This document shows, one piece after another, positions 49,402 to 61,862 of a stretch of 64,000 nucleotides of DNA. Numbering within the stretch: position 1 is the stretch's first letter; each line of letters starts with the position of its first letter. The notes below the pieces were generated by a model. The model was not told the origin of the DNA. It saw only the letters and a list, made by a program, of their open reading frames with translations, and did no database searches. The translations under genes and the position numbers were made by a program. Source of the DNA: Ixodes scapularis (taxonomy: Eukaryota; Arthropoda; Arachnida; Ixodida; Ixodidae); NCBI RefSeq assembly GCF_016920785.2, contig NW_024609880.1:58047817-58111816 (forward strand), given 5' to 3'.

Positions 49402-50112
49402 AAGCTGAGGTCCTGTTCTCACATCTTCCGCTTTGATCGGTTCCAGAAGACCCGTCGTCCTTCGCTTAATGGCGGTTTCAGACATTTCTGAGCACCACGA
49501 GCCTCTGGCTGCTACATCGCTTTTCGAAATATTGACGTTGGAATTGGATACGTTGAAAGTAGGCAAAACCGTATCGCCAGCTTCTGTGACGTTGATTACA
49601 CAAGCAGGCAGACACTGTTCCTTGCCTTCTTCCATCAGCAACTGTGCGTCAACAAAGACGTGTCCTGCCGCGGACTCCTTAGACGTCAGATGAACGATCC
49701 CCACGTAGTTCGGTGGAATCACGACAGACTCCATGGCGCATGACAATAGGGAGCGAGGTGGAAAATCAGGGACTTGAATGTATTGGAGCTGTTCATCATC
49801 ATCAGTAGAGCTACCTTGTTCCTCGAAAATGCGAAGCGTGTTCCTTCTTCGCACGATGGTAACATGCGGTTGCTCTGTAAACGGTTGCCCAACAAGAAGA
49901 GGAATCGCTTGTGCTTCACTGGGAACAATGTAGACTGGAACGCGGGCTATCGCCTGGTCTACGGTGACACTTGCTTCCGTGATTCTGCACGGTAGGACCT
50001 GACCAAAACCGCAGCCTCCAATCTTACACCCTCAGGACGGCTGGTTGATGCCCAGATTATCGGCATCCAGCTTGCGCAGCGTAACGCACTGGCTTCCAAT
50101 GTCAAAATAAGC
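49402..50112 (-). pseudogene. Retrotransposon aspartic protease and pre-RT linker
   Basis: Continues the gag frame after the TGA at 50113-50115. AYFDIGSQCVTLRKL contains the catalytic D-x-G-S motif (50092-50103) with isoleucine where threonine or serine is usual. A second in-frame TGA lies at 50032-50034. IPLLVGQPFTEQPHVTIV matches the C-terminal flap and strand part of retropepsins. The linker (IPPNYVGIVHLTSKESA, VLPTFNVSN, AARGSW, EPIKAEDVRTGP) is the region that normally leads into RT. At about 49401 the sequence switches to the ZCCHC7-like segment. Both stops are TGA, consistent with CGA decay at CpG sites. Confidence 0.75.
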
Positions 50113-51418
50113 TCAGACAAGCTTCCCGACTACGAGTGCGTCTTGAAAATACTTTTCGTTTTGCGCATGTACTTGCTCTTTGTTTTCGATGTGATGATTT
50201 TCTACGGACACACTTCCCATGCCGCTTGATGCGCAGTCAGCTGTTTTATGTCCTGTTCGGCGACATATGCTACAGTGTTCTCGCTTCTTTGGTTTACAGC
50301 CGTTTAAAGACATATGTCCGTATTCGTCACAGTTGAAACATCGCGGTTCGCCATTAGAGTTGAATGGCGGTTTTCGTTTCGGCGGTCTGTGGACATTTCG
50401 GTCGCTGGGTGAACTGTTTTTTCCTGCCCTTGAACCGGTTGCCGAATCGGATCGGTGGGACGCTTCCCCGGCGGCGGTGAGTCGGTCGTCCAAACGTTTG
50501 AGGCACTCCAGCAGATCCTCTGGAGTAGAAAACTTGACAACCCTCAGGCTCCGAACGTGCGCTTCGTCACTGATGCCTGTAATGACATAGTCCACTATCT
50601 GATCTTCCGGAAGTTGACAAGGACGCGCCAGGCTGGGTTTCTCATGAAAATACTGTTGAATGGTTTCGTTCAGGAGTTTTCGCTTCGCTTCCATTTCCTG
50701 GTGTCGGCGTAGTAGGTTTACGACCGGCGGAAACGACGTTTTCAGTTCCAGCTTCCATTCAAGCCACGAACGCTGGACACTAACGAGGCGTCGTACCACG
50801 TTTTGGCGATTCCTTCTAGCTTCGTTTGCGCAAAACACGACGTCTGTATCTCGGTCAACGAGTATATCGCCGATAGTTCAACATTTCGTATCCAATATCC
50901 AACTGTCTGCACCGGATTCATGACGGGGTTGAACACTGGTACCAGCTTACCGGACTCCGCAGGTGGTCTTGGGTCGTGCGTGTGCTGGGTTGCGGGACGA
51001 AGGAGGTCAGCCATGCTTGCGATTGCTCCTCGCACGGCGGCTTGACAGCCTCTTGTACAATAGTCTGAAGCCCAGACAGGTCACCTGTCGGTCCATACAA
51101 CCCAGTCTGGGTTGTTGGCGAAACGCTTGCTGGGCCTGCCAGCGGTATTGGTTGCCCCACGGTGTCGGTGTCAAAGCGTTCCGAATCTTGACCTGCCACG
51201 CCATCTTGGCTCGTGGTAGCGTCGTCGCTACCGCCAAGGCTCGTGCTCCTTGTTCCCGTCACAACGCTTCCTGGAAGTCGGGGAGGGCTTACCGCCGCAG
51301 TCTGCCGTATTCGGTTCCGCTCGCTCCGCCGCCGCCCTTCCTCGTCCATGTCGAGGTGCTGGTCGGTGCCACTGCTGTGACGATTTCTGGCCACAGGAGT
51401 CGACTTGCGCTCGGTCAT
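50113..51418 (-). pseudogene. Retrotransposon gag with two zinc knuckles, frameshifted
   Basis: The ATG at 51418 begins a polar, serine/threonine-rich N-terminal region. The capsid-like part is split across three frames, with shifts near 50930-51030 and near 50745-50800. Legible capsid stretches include TKLEGIAKTWYDASLV and LARPCQLPEDQIVDYVITGI. Two zinc knuckles at 50233-50340 are CFNCDEYGHMSLNGC (C-X2-C-X4-H-X5-C) and CSICRRTGHKTADC (C-X2-C-X4-H-X4-C). Gag forms the particle and binds the element RNA. The protease follows in the same frame after a TGA. Confidence 0.8.
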
Positions 51419-51456
51419 GGTCGCTGGATCAGGCTTGGTCCATTCCACTTCTGATA

Positions 51457-51715
<259 letters not shown>

Positions 51716-51972
51716 CGTTTCACGAAAGGTGGACAAATTAGATATTGCGAAAACTACGCGTCGCAACAAAAAAAGGCTGGTGCGGTTTTGGTGCTGGGCC
51801 AGGGGCATATTTAGTAAAATTATTAAAGTCCGGGATAATTAGGTTGTTAAATAGATTTGCGTAATTAACTTTCTAATTATCGTGTTTAAGGGCATGGTTT
51901 CAATTAGAAAATTTCCGAGCATCATCAAAAAACACCAAATCAATAAATTTCAGAACGATAGAAGGCACGCGC

Positions 51973-52298
51973 AGCATTTTACGGCTTTCTGAAACACCGC
52001 ACAAATTCGACGGGTTTTTAAGTTTCGGTTTTCTATCGGAGCGCATCTCCGCCACGATGGCACCGCGCCCCATGGAGAGATAGTGCAACCAACCTCTGCT
52101 GCGTCACGCGATGACAGCGCAGCAGAGGTTGGTTGTACTATTTCTCCACGGGGCGCGGTGCCGCCGGGGCCGAGATGCGCTCCGATAGCAAACCGAAACT
52201 TAAAAACCCGTCGAATTTGTGCGGTTTTTCAGAAATCCGTAAAATACTTCGTCAGGAGATGGCATACATGCAGACATGTATGCCATCTCCCGACGAAG
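51973..52298. repeat. Large foldback followed by a separate hairpin
   Basis: Left arm about 51973-52103 and right arm about 52118-52246 are inverted copies with scattered differences around a 14-base loop. The innermost 19 bp pair almost perfectly (GCAACCAACCTCTGCTGCG). It runs straight into a second hairpin (52247-52298) with a 16-bp perfect inner stem, GGAGATGGCATACATG, and a 7-bp outer stem, CTTCGTC. A shorter TA run follows at about 52418-52442. Confidence 0.75.
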
Positions 52299-52442
52299 CC
52301 GAGCCTCTTGGCGAAACTGTCGTAATACGTACAATAAACTCCTAGCATAGCAACTCCGCGATCTTTGACTTTTTACATTTTCCCGGTCCATTGTTCTCAA
52401 ACTACTCTGTCTCACCTATATATATATATATATATATATATA

Positions 52443-55331
52443 TTATCTCAAAAGTCTGACGATGGAGATATATAACATTTCTTACGTACACCGTTATTTG
52501 ATTAAAAATGTAAAATATTGAAGGCGCATACGAAATACCTTTCATTAAAATTTAGTAGTTCAGAAGAAATCAAAGTATATTGACCAAAGCTGGTGTACCA
52601 AGGGCGGCTTCTCGCAGCACGCACCACTTTTTGTAAGGGGCGCTTTAATACTGAACTCGCTGGTCCAAGCGACCTCCACGCAGCTTGTCTATAGCGGCTT
52701 GCTATTCGCCCCTCGTTCGTTTTTGTCATACTTTTTCAGAAAAATTTTTTCTACGATACAGTGAAGTTTACTTCGCGCCTGCTCACTGATTGAAGCCTCG
52801 GAACTCGACTCGCAACACCAAGAAATAAAGCAGTGAGTCCAAAAAGGAGGAACTTGTTTTCCAATTCTTGTTGTGTTCCGACAACGCTTCGCAGCTCCCA
52901 CTCAATTTAGTTCTCATTGTTTACAGACTAAAATTGTGCGTGTGTGGCCATTGGGCAAGACCAAGAACACCAAAACGCACTTGGAAGCCCTTCGGACAGT
53001 CGCCTACCATGTAGTCTGTAGAGATCTTAGTTGTCGCAACAACTTTCTGAAGCGACAAATATATTTTCTAAAAAAAAGGAAAAGAGACAAGAATCGTTTA
53101 CTTTCGAAGTTCCAATACTTTTCGCGGACTCTCGAAGCGTTTCCTTTTGTCTCCATTGCAGCCGGCTTAGCTCACCGGAGGTAACTGCCGTTCTTCCGGA
53201 GGACATCATTACGTCAGACCACACCGCCGGCGGTTCAAAGGCTCTTTTCGGATGGTTGGCAAGCATTGAGCTGTGGAGCTTTTGTCGTGAATCTTGTCCT
53301 CTTGGGACCTCTTAGTGTTTCCGGTTCCATTGTCATTTGTCCTACTTGAAAGGAACAACAAAACAGGAAAAAGAAATCGCTCGAGGTAGAAGTTCCTTCC
53401 AACTTTTAAGTATTCGTTCGGCACACCGTGCTGGAGCTGAATAATTCTTGTTTTCTCCTTACGCATTTCTTTTTTTGTGAAATATCTGGAACAGAGTGAA
53501 TAGCTCAAATAAAGTAAAATCAACATGGTTTAGGAATAGCGAGAAGTGTGCGGAGGCGAACTTGGAGTGCACGGAATACAAATTGGTGGGCGTTGAACTG
53601 ACCAGTTTGTTCCTGAATTACTTTCTTCCGCTTTGGACTAAAGGAAACACGCTCAAATGTGCGTACATGTTTAGTAGTTGGCTGCGGAAACAAGGACCGC
53701 TCTCTTTTCTCAGGTTTTCCAGAAAGGAATACTGGAAAAATCGTGCATTTTTAAATCCTCACTGCGTAGAGTTTTTTTCTGTCTTTGTAGTGGTGCTATA
53801 TACGCAGCACAAATTCTGTGATGCCGTAATAAAACTCCTTCACTTATAACGGTCAGATATGAGTCCTCTACTTTTGGATATACGGTTAAGATATTCCCTT
53901 CCACTTTTAAAGAAATGTCAACAAGGGTCCCACGTGACAAGCCCACGAGGAACGTCTATGGGCAGCGCATTTTGACTCCGTTAGCCTTGTTCATTTAGGC
54001 TGCCCACATGGAAGCATGGAAGCATGGAAGCATAAAAGCACTCCCCTGACTGAACCCAGATAGCATGTACTCTGGGGCAAATATGTTTTTTGGCGGTACC
54101 TGGTGGTTCCTCACATATGCCGATTGGGTTTGGATGTACGACTGCATGGGCATGGGTACACGACTGCCATGCAGAACGTTAAGCTCTTCTTTTTTATGCT
54201 GCAGTGTGATGGTGGAATGGCACTGGCAAGTGGCCATGAACATCGCGCCTCTATCGAACCAATTGAGGCAGTAGGTCACCCGTTCTCCGCTGCGTCACCG
54301 CTGAACAAGGCTTAGTGCGTCGTCCATGGTTCGATAATCATTCACTTTGAGCCGCCTCCTCGTTGAGCCTACAACCGCATCAACGGTATCTTCACCAAGG
54401 ACCTCCGCAACCAAAACCCGGATCATCGTCGCTATTGGCGACGTTCTCGATGAACAGAGTCGCCGTGGTCGGCCTTCCACATTTGGCCGAATGCTGACTA
54501 TGACGTCAGCAAATGATTTCTAATCAATAGAAAAAAGAGTAATGTAAAAACTTCAATTTTGACAGTGTTGGCAGCGTTGCTTTAAGAGCGTAATAATTTC
54601 AAGCTTGCACCATGCTCATTGCAAACACCATCGAACCTATTGTTTGCAAGGTAACGACGTCACGAGAGGGAACCATAGGGGGGGCGCCACAAAAATATCT
54701 CGCCGCTAATAGACCCTTTTACTGTTTACAAACATGAACCGCGGCTTGCTTCCCAAGCGACTTCCGGTCGCTCCACTTTTGGAAGCCTGTCAAGCTTGTT
54801 TATGGCGCCAATGCTAGAAAGCATAAAGGCTGCATGGATAACAAAGCTAGAGATTTTGCGAGGGCCTTCGACTGTACGATTTGATGCCTTGGAGGAGACA
54901 AGTTGGTTTACGAGGCTATTAGAAAAATCTGAAGAGATCTCGCTCTTCTTGGTTCTTGTGGTGTTTGCCTGGAAAATTAGGGGTTAAATGTTTCATTGAC
55001 TTTTTAAGCAGCGGTGTTAAGGTGGGTTTTGTTCATTCTTATAAACTGGAAGCTCGCTGGGACGTCCAAGACTGTAGCACCGCCTGGTGGCGTTTGCAAT
55101 GAAAGGAGCTTATGCTCTACTAAAGTTTTCTAAACGTGAAACTGTGTGATTCGCGTTTTAGATAAAACTACATGTGTATAGACGTGTTTCCGTTCCAGAA
55201 GCTTGTCTTAAATTACTTCGAGTGTATACTTATGATGCTGTGGAGGAATGTAAAGGTAAACCCCGTTCTAATGAGCGAGAAGCAAGCAGAAGTGTTTATC
55301 AAAATTTTACGTCTGCTGCAAAACCTAAACT
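52443..55331. other. Unassigned DNA
   Basis: No gene recognised. Open frames at 52873-53184 and 53496-53849 (+) have no domain. Near 54009-54035 the octamer ATGGAAGC is repeated in tandem. A 9-bp inverted pair (TTGCAAACA) lies near 54619-54649. Confidence 0.4.
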
Positions 55332-55462
55332 GAATAAAAGGTTAAAAGCGCGGACAAAACGGGGACAATGAAGATGCACACATGACAGGTCGGGCGCTCC
55401 CCGTCCTGTCATGCATGTATCTTCATCGTCCCCGTTTGGTTCGCGCTTTTAACCTTTTATTC
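55332..55462. repeat. Foldback hairpin element 2
   Basis: Inverted arms begin GAATAAAAGGTTAAAAGCGCG and meet around a GGGCGCTCCCC-type centre near 55391-55402. A right-hand flank GGGCTAACTAGTCC (about 55468-55481) recalls the GGGCTAGTT flank of element 1. The arms share no further sequence with elements 1 and 3 beyond the TTAAAAGCGC outer block. Confidence 0.7.
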
Positions 55463-55479
55463 GGTATGGGCTAACTAGT

Positions 55480-56332
55480 CCAAACCCGTATTTTAATAGC
55501 TGAATGCTCGTTCGGTGAAGTTCGGCGAAGGTCAAAATCTATTGTTGACTTTTATTTACAAACTAATCAAAAACCAGGTGGTAATACGGCGTGAAAGTGT
55601 TCCAAAATGCGTCTTTAGAGCGTCGGAGATTAAGGAAAGCACCACCAATCAAAGGGCATATTAGAGAATGCACAGGGAGCGCGCGGCGATGAAGCAACCA
55701 CGCGCGTTTTCATTGGCTGAGGTCGAAGGTAAACAAAAGCGCAAAATGCACACAGAGCAGAACTTGCACGCCGTATTCAGATATCTGTATCGGATCTTTT
55801 CAACTGAGTAACATCGGTGGAATCCAGGACTGCTGTGTTCGATGACGTGCACCAAGAGCTGGCCGCGGCAACCAAAATTTCGTTGTGACTGAAATTTATA
55901 ACCATAACTTTAATTCAAAATTGAGCGATAAAAAAGGTAGGTCGTGGAGCAATAACCTTGTTTTTTACGATATCAATGACAATGCGCAGGAAACGCGAAC
56001 GCGATAATAAAATACGGTAATATTTCTGTTCCAATTTTTTTTTCTTTTTCAATATAGAGGTGTTGCATGAACAAATAGCACGCGCCCATAGGCTGGAAAC
56101 TTTTGTTGTTGGGGTATGCCGCCCGTAATCGTACAGTTTGAAGCTTTGAAAAATGAAGATCAAATTATCTCGAGTCGCTCAAATCTCAAAAGCTATACTG
56201 ACTTAGATTGCTGAAGAATTTTCCCCAGACACGAGGCTGGTGAGGAAACGTTTACTTGAAGATTGAAAAAGAAATGGGTCTGATATTAAACTTCGCCATA
56301 ACAAGCTCTTTCAAAACGGCGAGTGTTACATG
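55480..56332. other. Unassigned DNA
   Basis: No gene or family recognised. Confidence 0.4.
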
Positions 56333-56807
56333 TATAGGGTGTCACAAGAAAAAAAAAAACTCTACAGGGTTTGGTTGTCTTTTTTTACCACAAAAATAAA
56401 CTAGGCATCGCCGAACGCCCATTCTGCGCCCAAAGGTTACGCTAGAGGTCACAACCAGATGCCAAAGTTCTTGCCCGATCCGATACTTTATTCAAGAGTT
56501 ATAAGTGATTTTCTGAAATTTTCAAAAGAAATTGGAGCCCATTTTTGCTCTTTTTGGTTTTTGGTGCCATAGAGCCCCATGTATTCGAAAACTTCGTCGG
56601 CCGCCATTTTCCCATTGAAAATTTCAGAAAATGACATAACTTTTGAATAAGGAATTGGATCGGGTTGAAACTTTGGCATCAGGTTGTGACATATAGCGGT
56701 ACCTTTGGCCGGAGAATGAGCGTTCGGCAATGCCTAATTTATTTTTGCGGTAAAAAAAAAAAAAACACACTATAATTTTTTTTTTTGTTGATGTGACACC
56801 CCGTATA
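56333..56807. mobile_element. Foldback MITE with TATA-GGGTGTCAC ends
   Basis: The ends TATAGGGTGTCAC and (reverse complement) TATACGGGGTGTCAC bound two long inverted arms of about 200 bp. The arms share blocks such as AGGCATCGCCGAACGCCCAT and its relative AGGCATTGCCGAACGCTCAT, and GTTATAAGTGATTTTCTGAAA with its partner. The centre near 56540-56600 carries the turn. The TA at each end fits a TA-targeting (Tc1/mariner-like) family, which is inference. Confidence 0.7.
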
Positions 56808-58786
56808 ATCTGGATACCAGCACTGTCTATCAGCTGCCGTCTGCGGCCGTACAGCGGAACCATGTCGGGGCACAGTCAGCGAAGGACCTAGTTGAGAGAG
56901 GGTGTGCTGCAGTGCGGGGCGATGAATGTGGCCATTTCAGTAGTAAATTTTCAGTAATTTTTCAGCGAAGCTGTTTATGGCTAGAATTCCGTAGATTTTT
57001 CATGTGCGTCAACAAAAACTCAGGTCCCGAATTTGATAAAAAAAATCGCTTCATTCTATACAAAAGCGTATACGTCGCATCAATTGGATATGCTTTTTCA
57101 GTAGATTAGCTATCAAGAGGAACCATTTTCAAGACTCTCAGGTAGAAAATAAAGGTTTATTAAAGTTTTGCCGTTGTGCGACCCGCATCGATCATGTCTA
57201 CGCTCGCACCGTCCTCTCTTTGTCATCGTTCCAAGCGCTTACGTGCGTAGTTTGCATTTCTTTCACTCTCCCGATCAAGACAATAAATGTTTTCACACCT
57301 GTGTTCAAAATTCGGTGTCACGTCTGTTTGGTGTGCTAAAGAGCTTCGCTGGCCATTTTACTTCACAAAGTGGAATGGCACATGATATTTTTTTTCTAAC
57401 ATTAGACCTAAGATAAAAAAAAAATTTAATGATTTATGCTCCGTGAATAATTCTTGTGACGCGAACTTGATAGTAAAGAAACATGGATTCTAGCAAAATT
57501 ATATAATAATGAGCTCTTTCATTTTCAGAAATGTAGCCATATTTATAGGATGGATAGAATTGACAAATAAGGTGATGGTGTTTTTTAACACTAGCCAGCA
57601 CGTTTTTTGTTTTTTTTTTAAATTCTCGCATTCTAGAAATTATCGATTTTATCAACCAAATTTCTGTAGGGTTTTGGTTTTTTGCTTATCATTTTGATGG
57701 ATTACCTTACTTATCAAAATATGAAGTGGTCAAAACCTTGTCTCTATTTTATTATCTTTAAAACCGAAGCAAACGAGTTTATGGCGTTATATTCGTGTTT
57801 TAACTTCCCTCTACTAGACATGTTTCCGACCAATGTTGCACCTTTTTGTCATCAGTGTTAGATGAAATTTACCATTAGTCTCTTTACTTTTATCTTAATA
57901 AGACGACATGTTTCATATTATCGACATTAAAATATATAATTGCTTACACTTAAGTGGGCATTATTCCAATGAACCAAGAGTTCTGCCAATTGCATGATGA
58001 ATCTCTAGAATTATTTTTTAATCCTTCAAATGAAACAAACTGAAACATGTAAAACATATAATGTTTCTTCTTACACAAAATAAATTTATCCCATTTGAAA
58101 GAAATAATTACAATCAGGCAAAGGCTCCCTGGTACAACATCGTTCTTAAATACATATCGAACAAAAAAGGTGCTTCTGAGCAATAAAATCCAAGCCAACA
58201 ATTGCCCACCCGCTGTGATGCTTATCAAGTTCTCGCTAAAGAATATAGAGAATAATTTAAGAATGCGAAGCATATATTTTTTTTCTAAATAACACATTTT
58301 TTCTATGCTCCTAAATAATCCTAAACAATTTTTAAACACTGTTAACAACAGTGATAATGAGAGTTTATCTCTACTTTCAGCCTGCGGGCAAACCATATAT
58401 CTGTCATCGGGTGTGTATCGATATTGACTGATGTTTCTGTCAAATAATGTTCAGCTCATGCTAGCATATGTTCTCCCTCAATACTTTCAAGGGACATTTT
58501 AGCAATCAACTCTACTGCTGTTGATGTACGAAGTACTTTAAACATACTAGGGAGTTTTAAAATAGCCTACTTAAAAGCTTTGCGTGCGCAAAGAATAGCG
58601 TCGCCGCCACTGCGCATGCGTCGAACGCTAACTGCGGTTTGCACTTTCCATGCTTTATTTCACTGCACGCATCTTTTCCGCAAATTGGGTGCGTACGCAA
58701 AGCGTCTTTTCGGTCTTCGCGCTCCTCTAAGGAGAATTCGTGATGCGCGAGAAGTTGGTCGAAGCCGAGGCGAGCACGGTTTGAAA
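56808..58786. other. Unassigned AT-rich DNA
   Basis: No gene recognised. A TGCGCATGCGTC near-match to the NRF-1 consensus lies near 58612-58623, upstream of the short frame at 58787. Confidence 0.4.
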
Positions 58787-58915
58787 ATGACGACACCCGG
58801 GACCGTGGCTATGGCCGCTTTGGCGGTCGTCATGAGCGGGACGTCGGCGTCATCCTCACGACTGCGATTTTCAATACAGGACGACATTATGCACTCCAAC
58901 GGGAGGGGCCCGTAA
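58787..58915 (+). pseudogene. Possible Myb/SANT-like gene fragment
   Basis: The ATG at 58787 opens 42 codons ending at TAA (58913-58915). The C-terminal part SSRLRFSIQDDIM resembles the start of a Myb/SANT-like DNA-binding domain in arthropod proteins, where '(L)RF..QDDI.LLREV' is followed by the helices. Here the sequence stops resembling that family immediately afterwards, with no splice donor at the break. This is a truncated fragment at best, and the match is short. Confidence 0.3.
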
Positions 58916-60064
58916 CAAACGGGTTTCGAAGACCAGCACATTAAGCAACAAAAACTAACACCTTTTTTTTTTTTACGTTTTTCACACGGCTTCATATGAT
59001 CCTTGCGACGCCCGAACGTTTATTGGAGAAGGCAGCGAAAGTATACGGTGTGAAGAAGGTTAGAACATGAGGCTTCTCCAGCCGAGGCGACGCAAGCCGA
59101 CAGAATCGATCGATCGCTCGCGACGCATTATTATATTTATGCAAAACTCAAATGATACTGAGTACCAAAAGAAAGGCTTTTCTTAAGTTAAAGCTTTTCG
59201 TCCGTGAAAAAAAAAAAAAAAAAAAAAAAAGGTTACTCTGAGTTGGTGGTGTTGCAAGCGCGAGATGTTTGGCTTTTAGCGTCGTGACGGAGCAACTCTA
59301 TAGTAAAACTCTCTTGCCTGGCGCGCGCTAAGGCAAGCGCTAAACTTGGCACTGGCGTGCGCCCAGCGCGCGCTAAAATCGCGTACATTACTATAGAACT
59401 TTATTATATAGTGGCTCAATATTTCTATATCATCGGGTGTGACAGATAATAATTGTAAATTAAAAAAAAAAGAAACCAAAATGTATTGTTTTGTGGTCCT
59501 TTCATTCTGATTTTTCCAGTCACTTGAATCACAAAACTTTGCCCAATGATCGGAAGATTGTTAAAGTAGTTCCATTGCATAAATGAGAATAAATGTTTTA
59601 CGCACTTAACTACCGTCCTATTTATCTAACTTGTGTCCTTCAGTCGTCCTTATTGTTTCCTCACTTGTGACTGTCAGACTGACTGTGGTTCATAGGTTTA
59701 TTAAAGGGATTCTATGAGCATCACACACCCTATGAATCATATTAAAAAAATGACCCTCATATTGTTCAAGGACAGTATAGCTTTCAACCAACCGTTTACA
59801 GTTTCTCAATGTTATAAAGAAAATTCTCCTTCAGACTTCGTTGATTCCGCCATACCGCAGAGCTCGGTACTTCGCCCATTATTGTTTCTAATTCATGTTA
59901 ACGATTTAGTAAATTACAGTTTATCCCCAGTGCGTGTGTTTGCCGAAGACTGCGTTTTTTACTGTAATATAACCGACCAATTTTATAATTTGTAACGTTA
60001 AAGGCACCTTAATTACGTGACCCATTGGTGTGATACTTGGTGATACAATTAATTTTTAATAAAT

Positions 60065-60637
60065 TGAGCTAGGCGTCGATTAGAAGTTCTAACCCAACTA
60101 ATTGACACCTTTTAATCGACTGATTATTCGATTAATCGGTCTTGTTAGTTTCCATTCAAAATAGATAAAAAAAGTCAAAATTATTATTCTTTACTCTTTT
60201 TTGCGTCTGATGAATATATGGTAGCCAGTGCAATATACAATTTTGATTATGAATCAACCTCGATATGATGTTAAGAACATATTGAAAGGCATTGACATTC
60301 AAGGTTTATTACCTCAGCTGCATGAGACACAGATGTTCGGTGATATTACACGGTATGAGCCGCGAGCTAACCCCTTTACTGTTTACAACAGACTGTGCTG
60401 CAATAAACGGACACTCGAACGGCGTTGAAGAGGCCAGGACACGTGCAACCATCTGCACTTGTCAGGAGTTACAAATGTAAGTTTACTTTAGACAAAATGT
60501 TGACCTAAAGTTTGCCCTACATACAGGTGTGCTCGTCCACGCCTGCGTGGTGAAAGCGTGTAATTTTTACTTTCGTTTGGTTTGTCTAACGTTTAGCGAT
60601 TAATCGGTTGGTTAATCGATCGATTCCCCAGACCTAC
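60065..60637. mobile_element. hAT-like MITE nested in the CR1-like LINE
   Basis: The 573-bp unit is flanked by exact 8-bp copies of TAATAAAT (60057-60064 and 60638-60645), the hAT duplication length. The ends are TGAGCTAGGCGTCGATTAG and (reverse complement) GTAGGTCTGGGGAATCGAT, a loose inverted repeat. ATTAATCG/CGATTAAT words cluster in both subterminal regions. Removing it with one TAATAAAT copy makes the LINE frame read through an FNKCK motif. Confidence 0.7.
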
Positions 60638-60784
60638 TAATAAATGTAAGGTAACTCAATAAGTGTGTCGTGCTCTCAAAGTGCATGCTCTACGTATCGC
60701 ATTAACAAGAGATACCTGTAGTTTGTTCCCGCTTACAAGTACCTCAGCGTTTATATAACCTCTAATCTCTCCTGAAAGACACAT

Positions 60785-60841
60785 GTGTATAAGTGTGCTA
60801 CAGGCGATGCAAGCAGCATCGCCTGTAGCACACTTATACAC
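60785..60841. repeat. Perfect 26-bp stem hairpin plus ACTTATACAC tandem
   Basis: Arms 60785-60810 and 60816-60841 are exact complements around the loop AAGCA. The ACTTATACAC word is then repeated (about 60842-60860). The hairpin interrupts the CR1-like LINE where its ORF2 should continue. Confidence 0.85.
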
Positions 60842-61620
60842 ACTTATACACTTATACACTTGGTTACATGAAACAAATTATATTTCTAGCTCCTTTCGCA
60901 CTAAAACTATTTTTGTACAAATGCCTATAGTCCCCTCAATATTAGAATACCCGTCATCACTATGAGATCCCGGGCATCGAAATTTGATCCAAGCAGCTCG
61001 CTCCTATCCTGACCATTTTTCATCAATCCACAAGAGTAACGGACATGGCACAGCCTTAGCATCACTTCAGTTGTCTTCCCGCCGTAAATATGTTCGTCTT
61101 TGTTTATTCCACAAGCTTTATTATCATAACCCATTCCTCCGCCAGAAACTCAAGCCTTAAACATCTGATCACTCAGCACGTCTCGATCATATTAATAAGG
61201 ATGACATACGAGGCACTAACGCTCACACATTTGAAATCTCATTTTTACATCAAACATCGCATGATTGGAACTACCTTCCCGCGTTCATTGCTGCAATTTG
61301 CAATTGTGTTCTTTTAAAAAAAAATTTCTTTAAAAAAAATATTTCTAACACCACCCTTAGTTGATTTAATTTGCATATTTTTTCGTGCGTTCACTCCTCT
61401 CTCTAATATACCTTGAGCGTAAATAAATATATAAATTTGCGGTGCTCTTATAATTGCTGAATATGGGAAACGTAACTGCGACATATCACGGATTATGTGA
61501 ACACCTCCTAGGAAACATTGGGGTAATGCTGAGTGTTCTGCCTCATCTATACCGTATTCCAGCACGGGGCGCGAACTGCACACGAGTGCTTCGTCAGAGC
61601 TCAGGCGAAATTCGTGCCCT

Positions 61621-61629
61621 GATTGTTTG
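61621..61629. repeat. 9-bp target site duplication, left
   Basis: GATTGTTTG, exactly repeated at 63758-63766. Confidence 0.75.
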
Positions 61630-61862
61630 GCGTGTATCTCGAAACAACCCATTCTTATTTGAACCCTTCTCGTTTGAACCCATTCGCCAAACGCCCTTCT
61701 CGTTTTAACCTTTCGCGTTTCGACCCTTTCTTATTTATACCCTCTCATTTGAACCCATTCTCATTTGAACCCTTCTCGTCTGAACCCATTCGCAAAACGC
61801 CTTTCGCGTTTTAACCTTTCGCGTTTCGACCCTTTCTCATTTGAACCCGTTGTCATTTGAAC

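Larger units (their letters stand above)
59515..61315 (+). pseudogene. Decayed CR1/jockey-like LINE, RT to C-terminus
   Basis: The RT can be followed in shifting frames. A YRPI-type stretch lies near 59610. IPQSSVLRPLLFLIHVNDLV (about 59850-59910) is followed by VRVFAEDCVFY with FAED where FADD is expected. WCDTW lies near 60030, YLSVYITSNLS near 60742, ILEYPSSLWDPG near 60940. The tail contains RRKYVRLCLFHKLYYHNPFL and ISFLHQTSHDWNYLPAFI (to about 61310). This order is that of CR1/jockey-group ORF2. A hAT-like MITE (60065-60637) and a hairpin (60785-60841) lie inside it. It is far from functional. Confidence 0.7.

Noticed and set aside
58787..58915. Intact small gene with an NRF-1-like promoter
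   Set aside because: Only 42 codons, with domain similarity ending abruptly. Kept only as a possible fragment.
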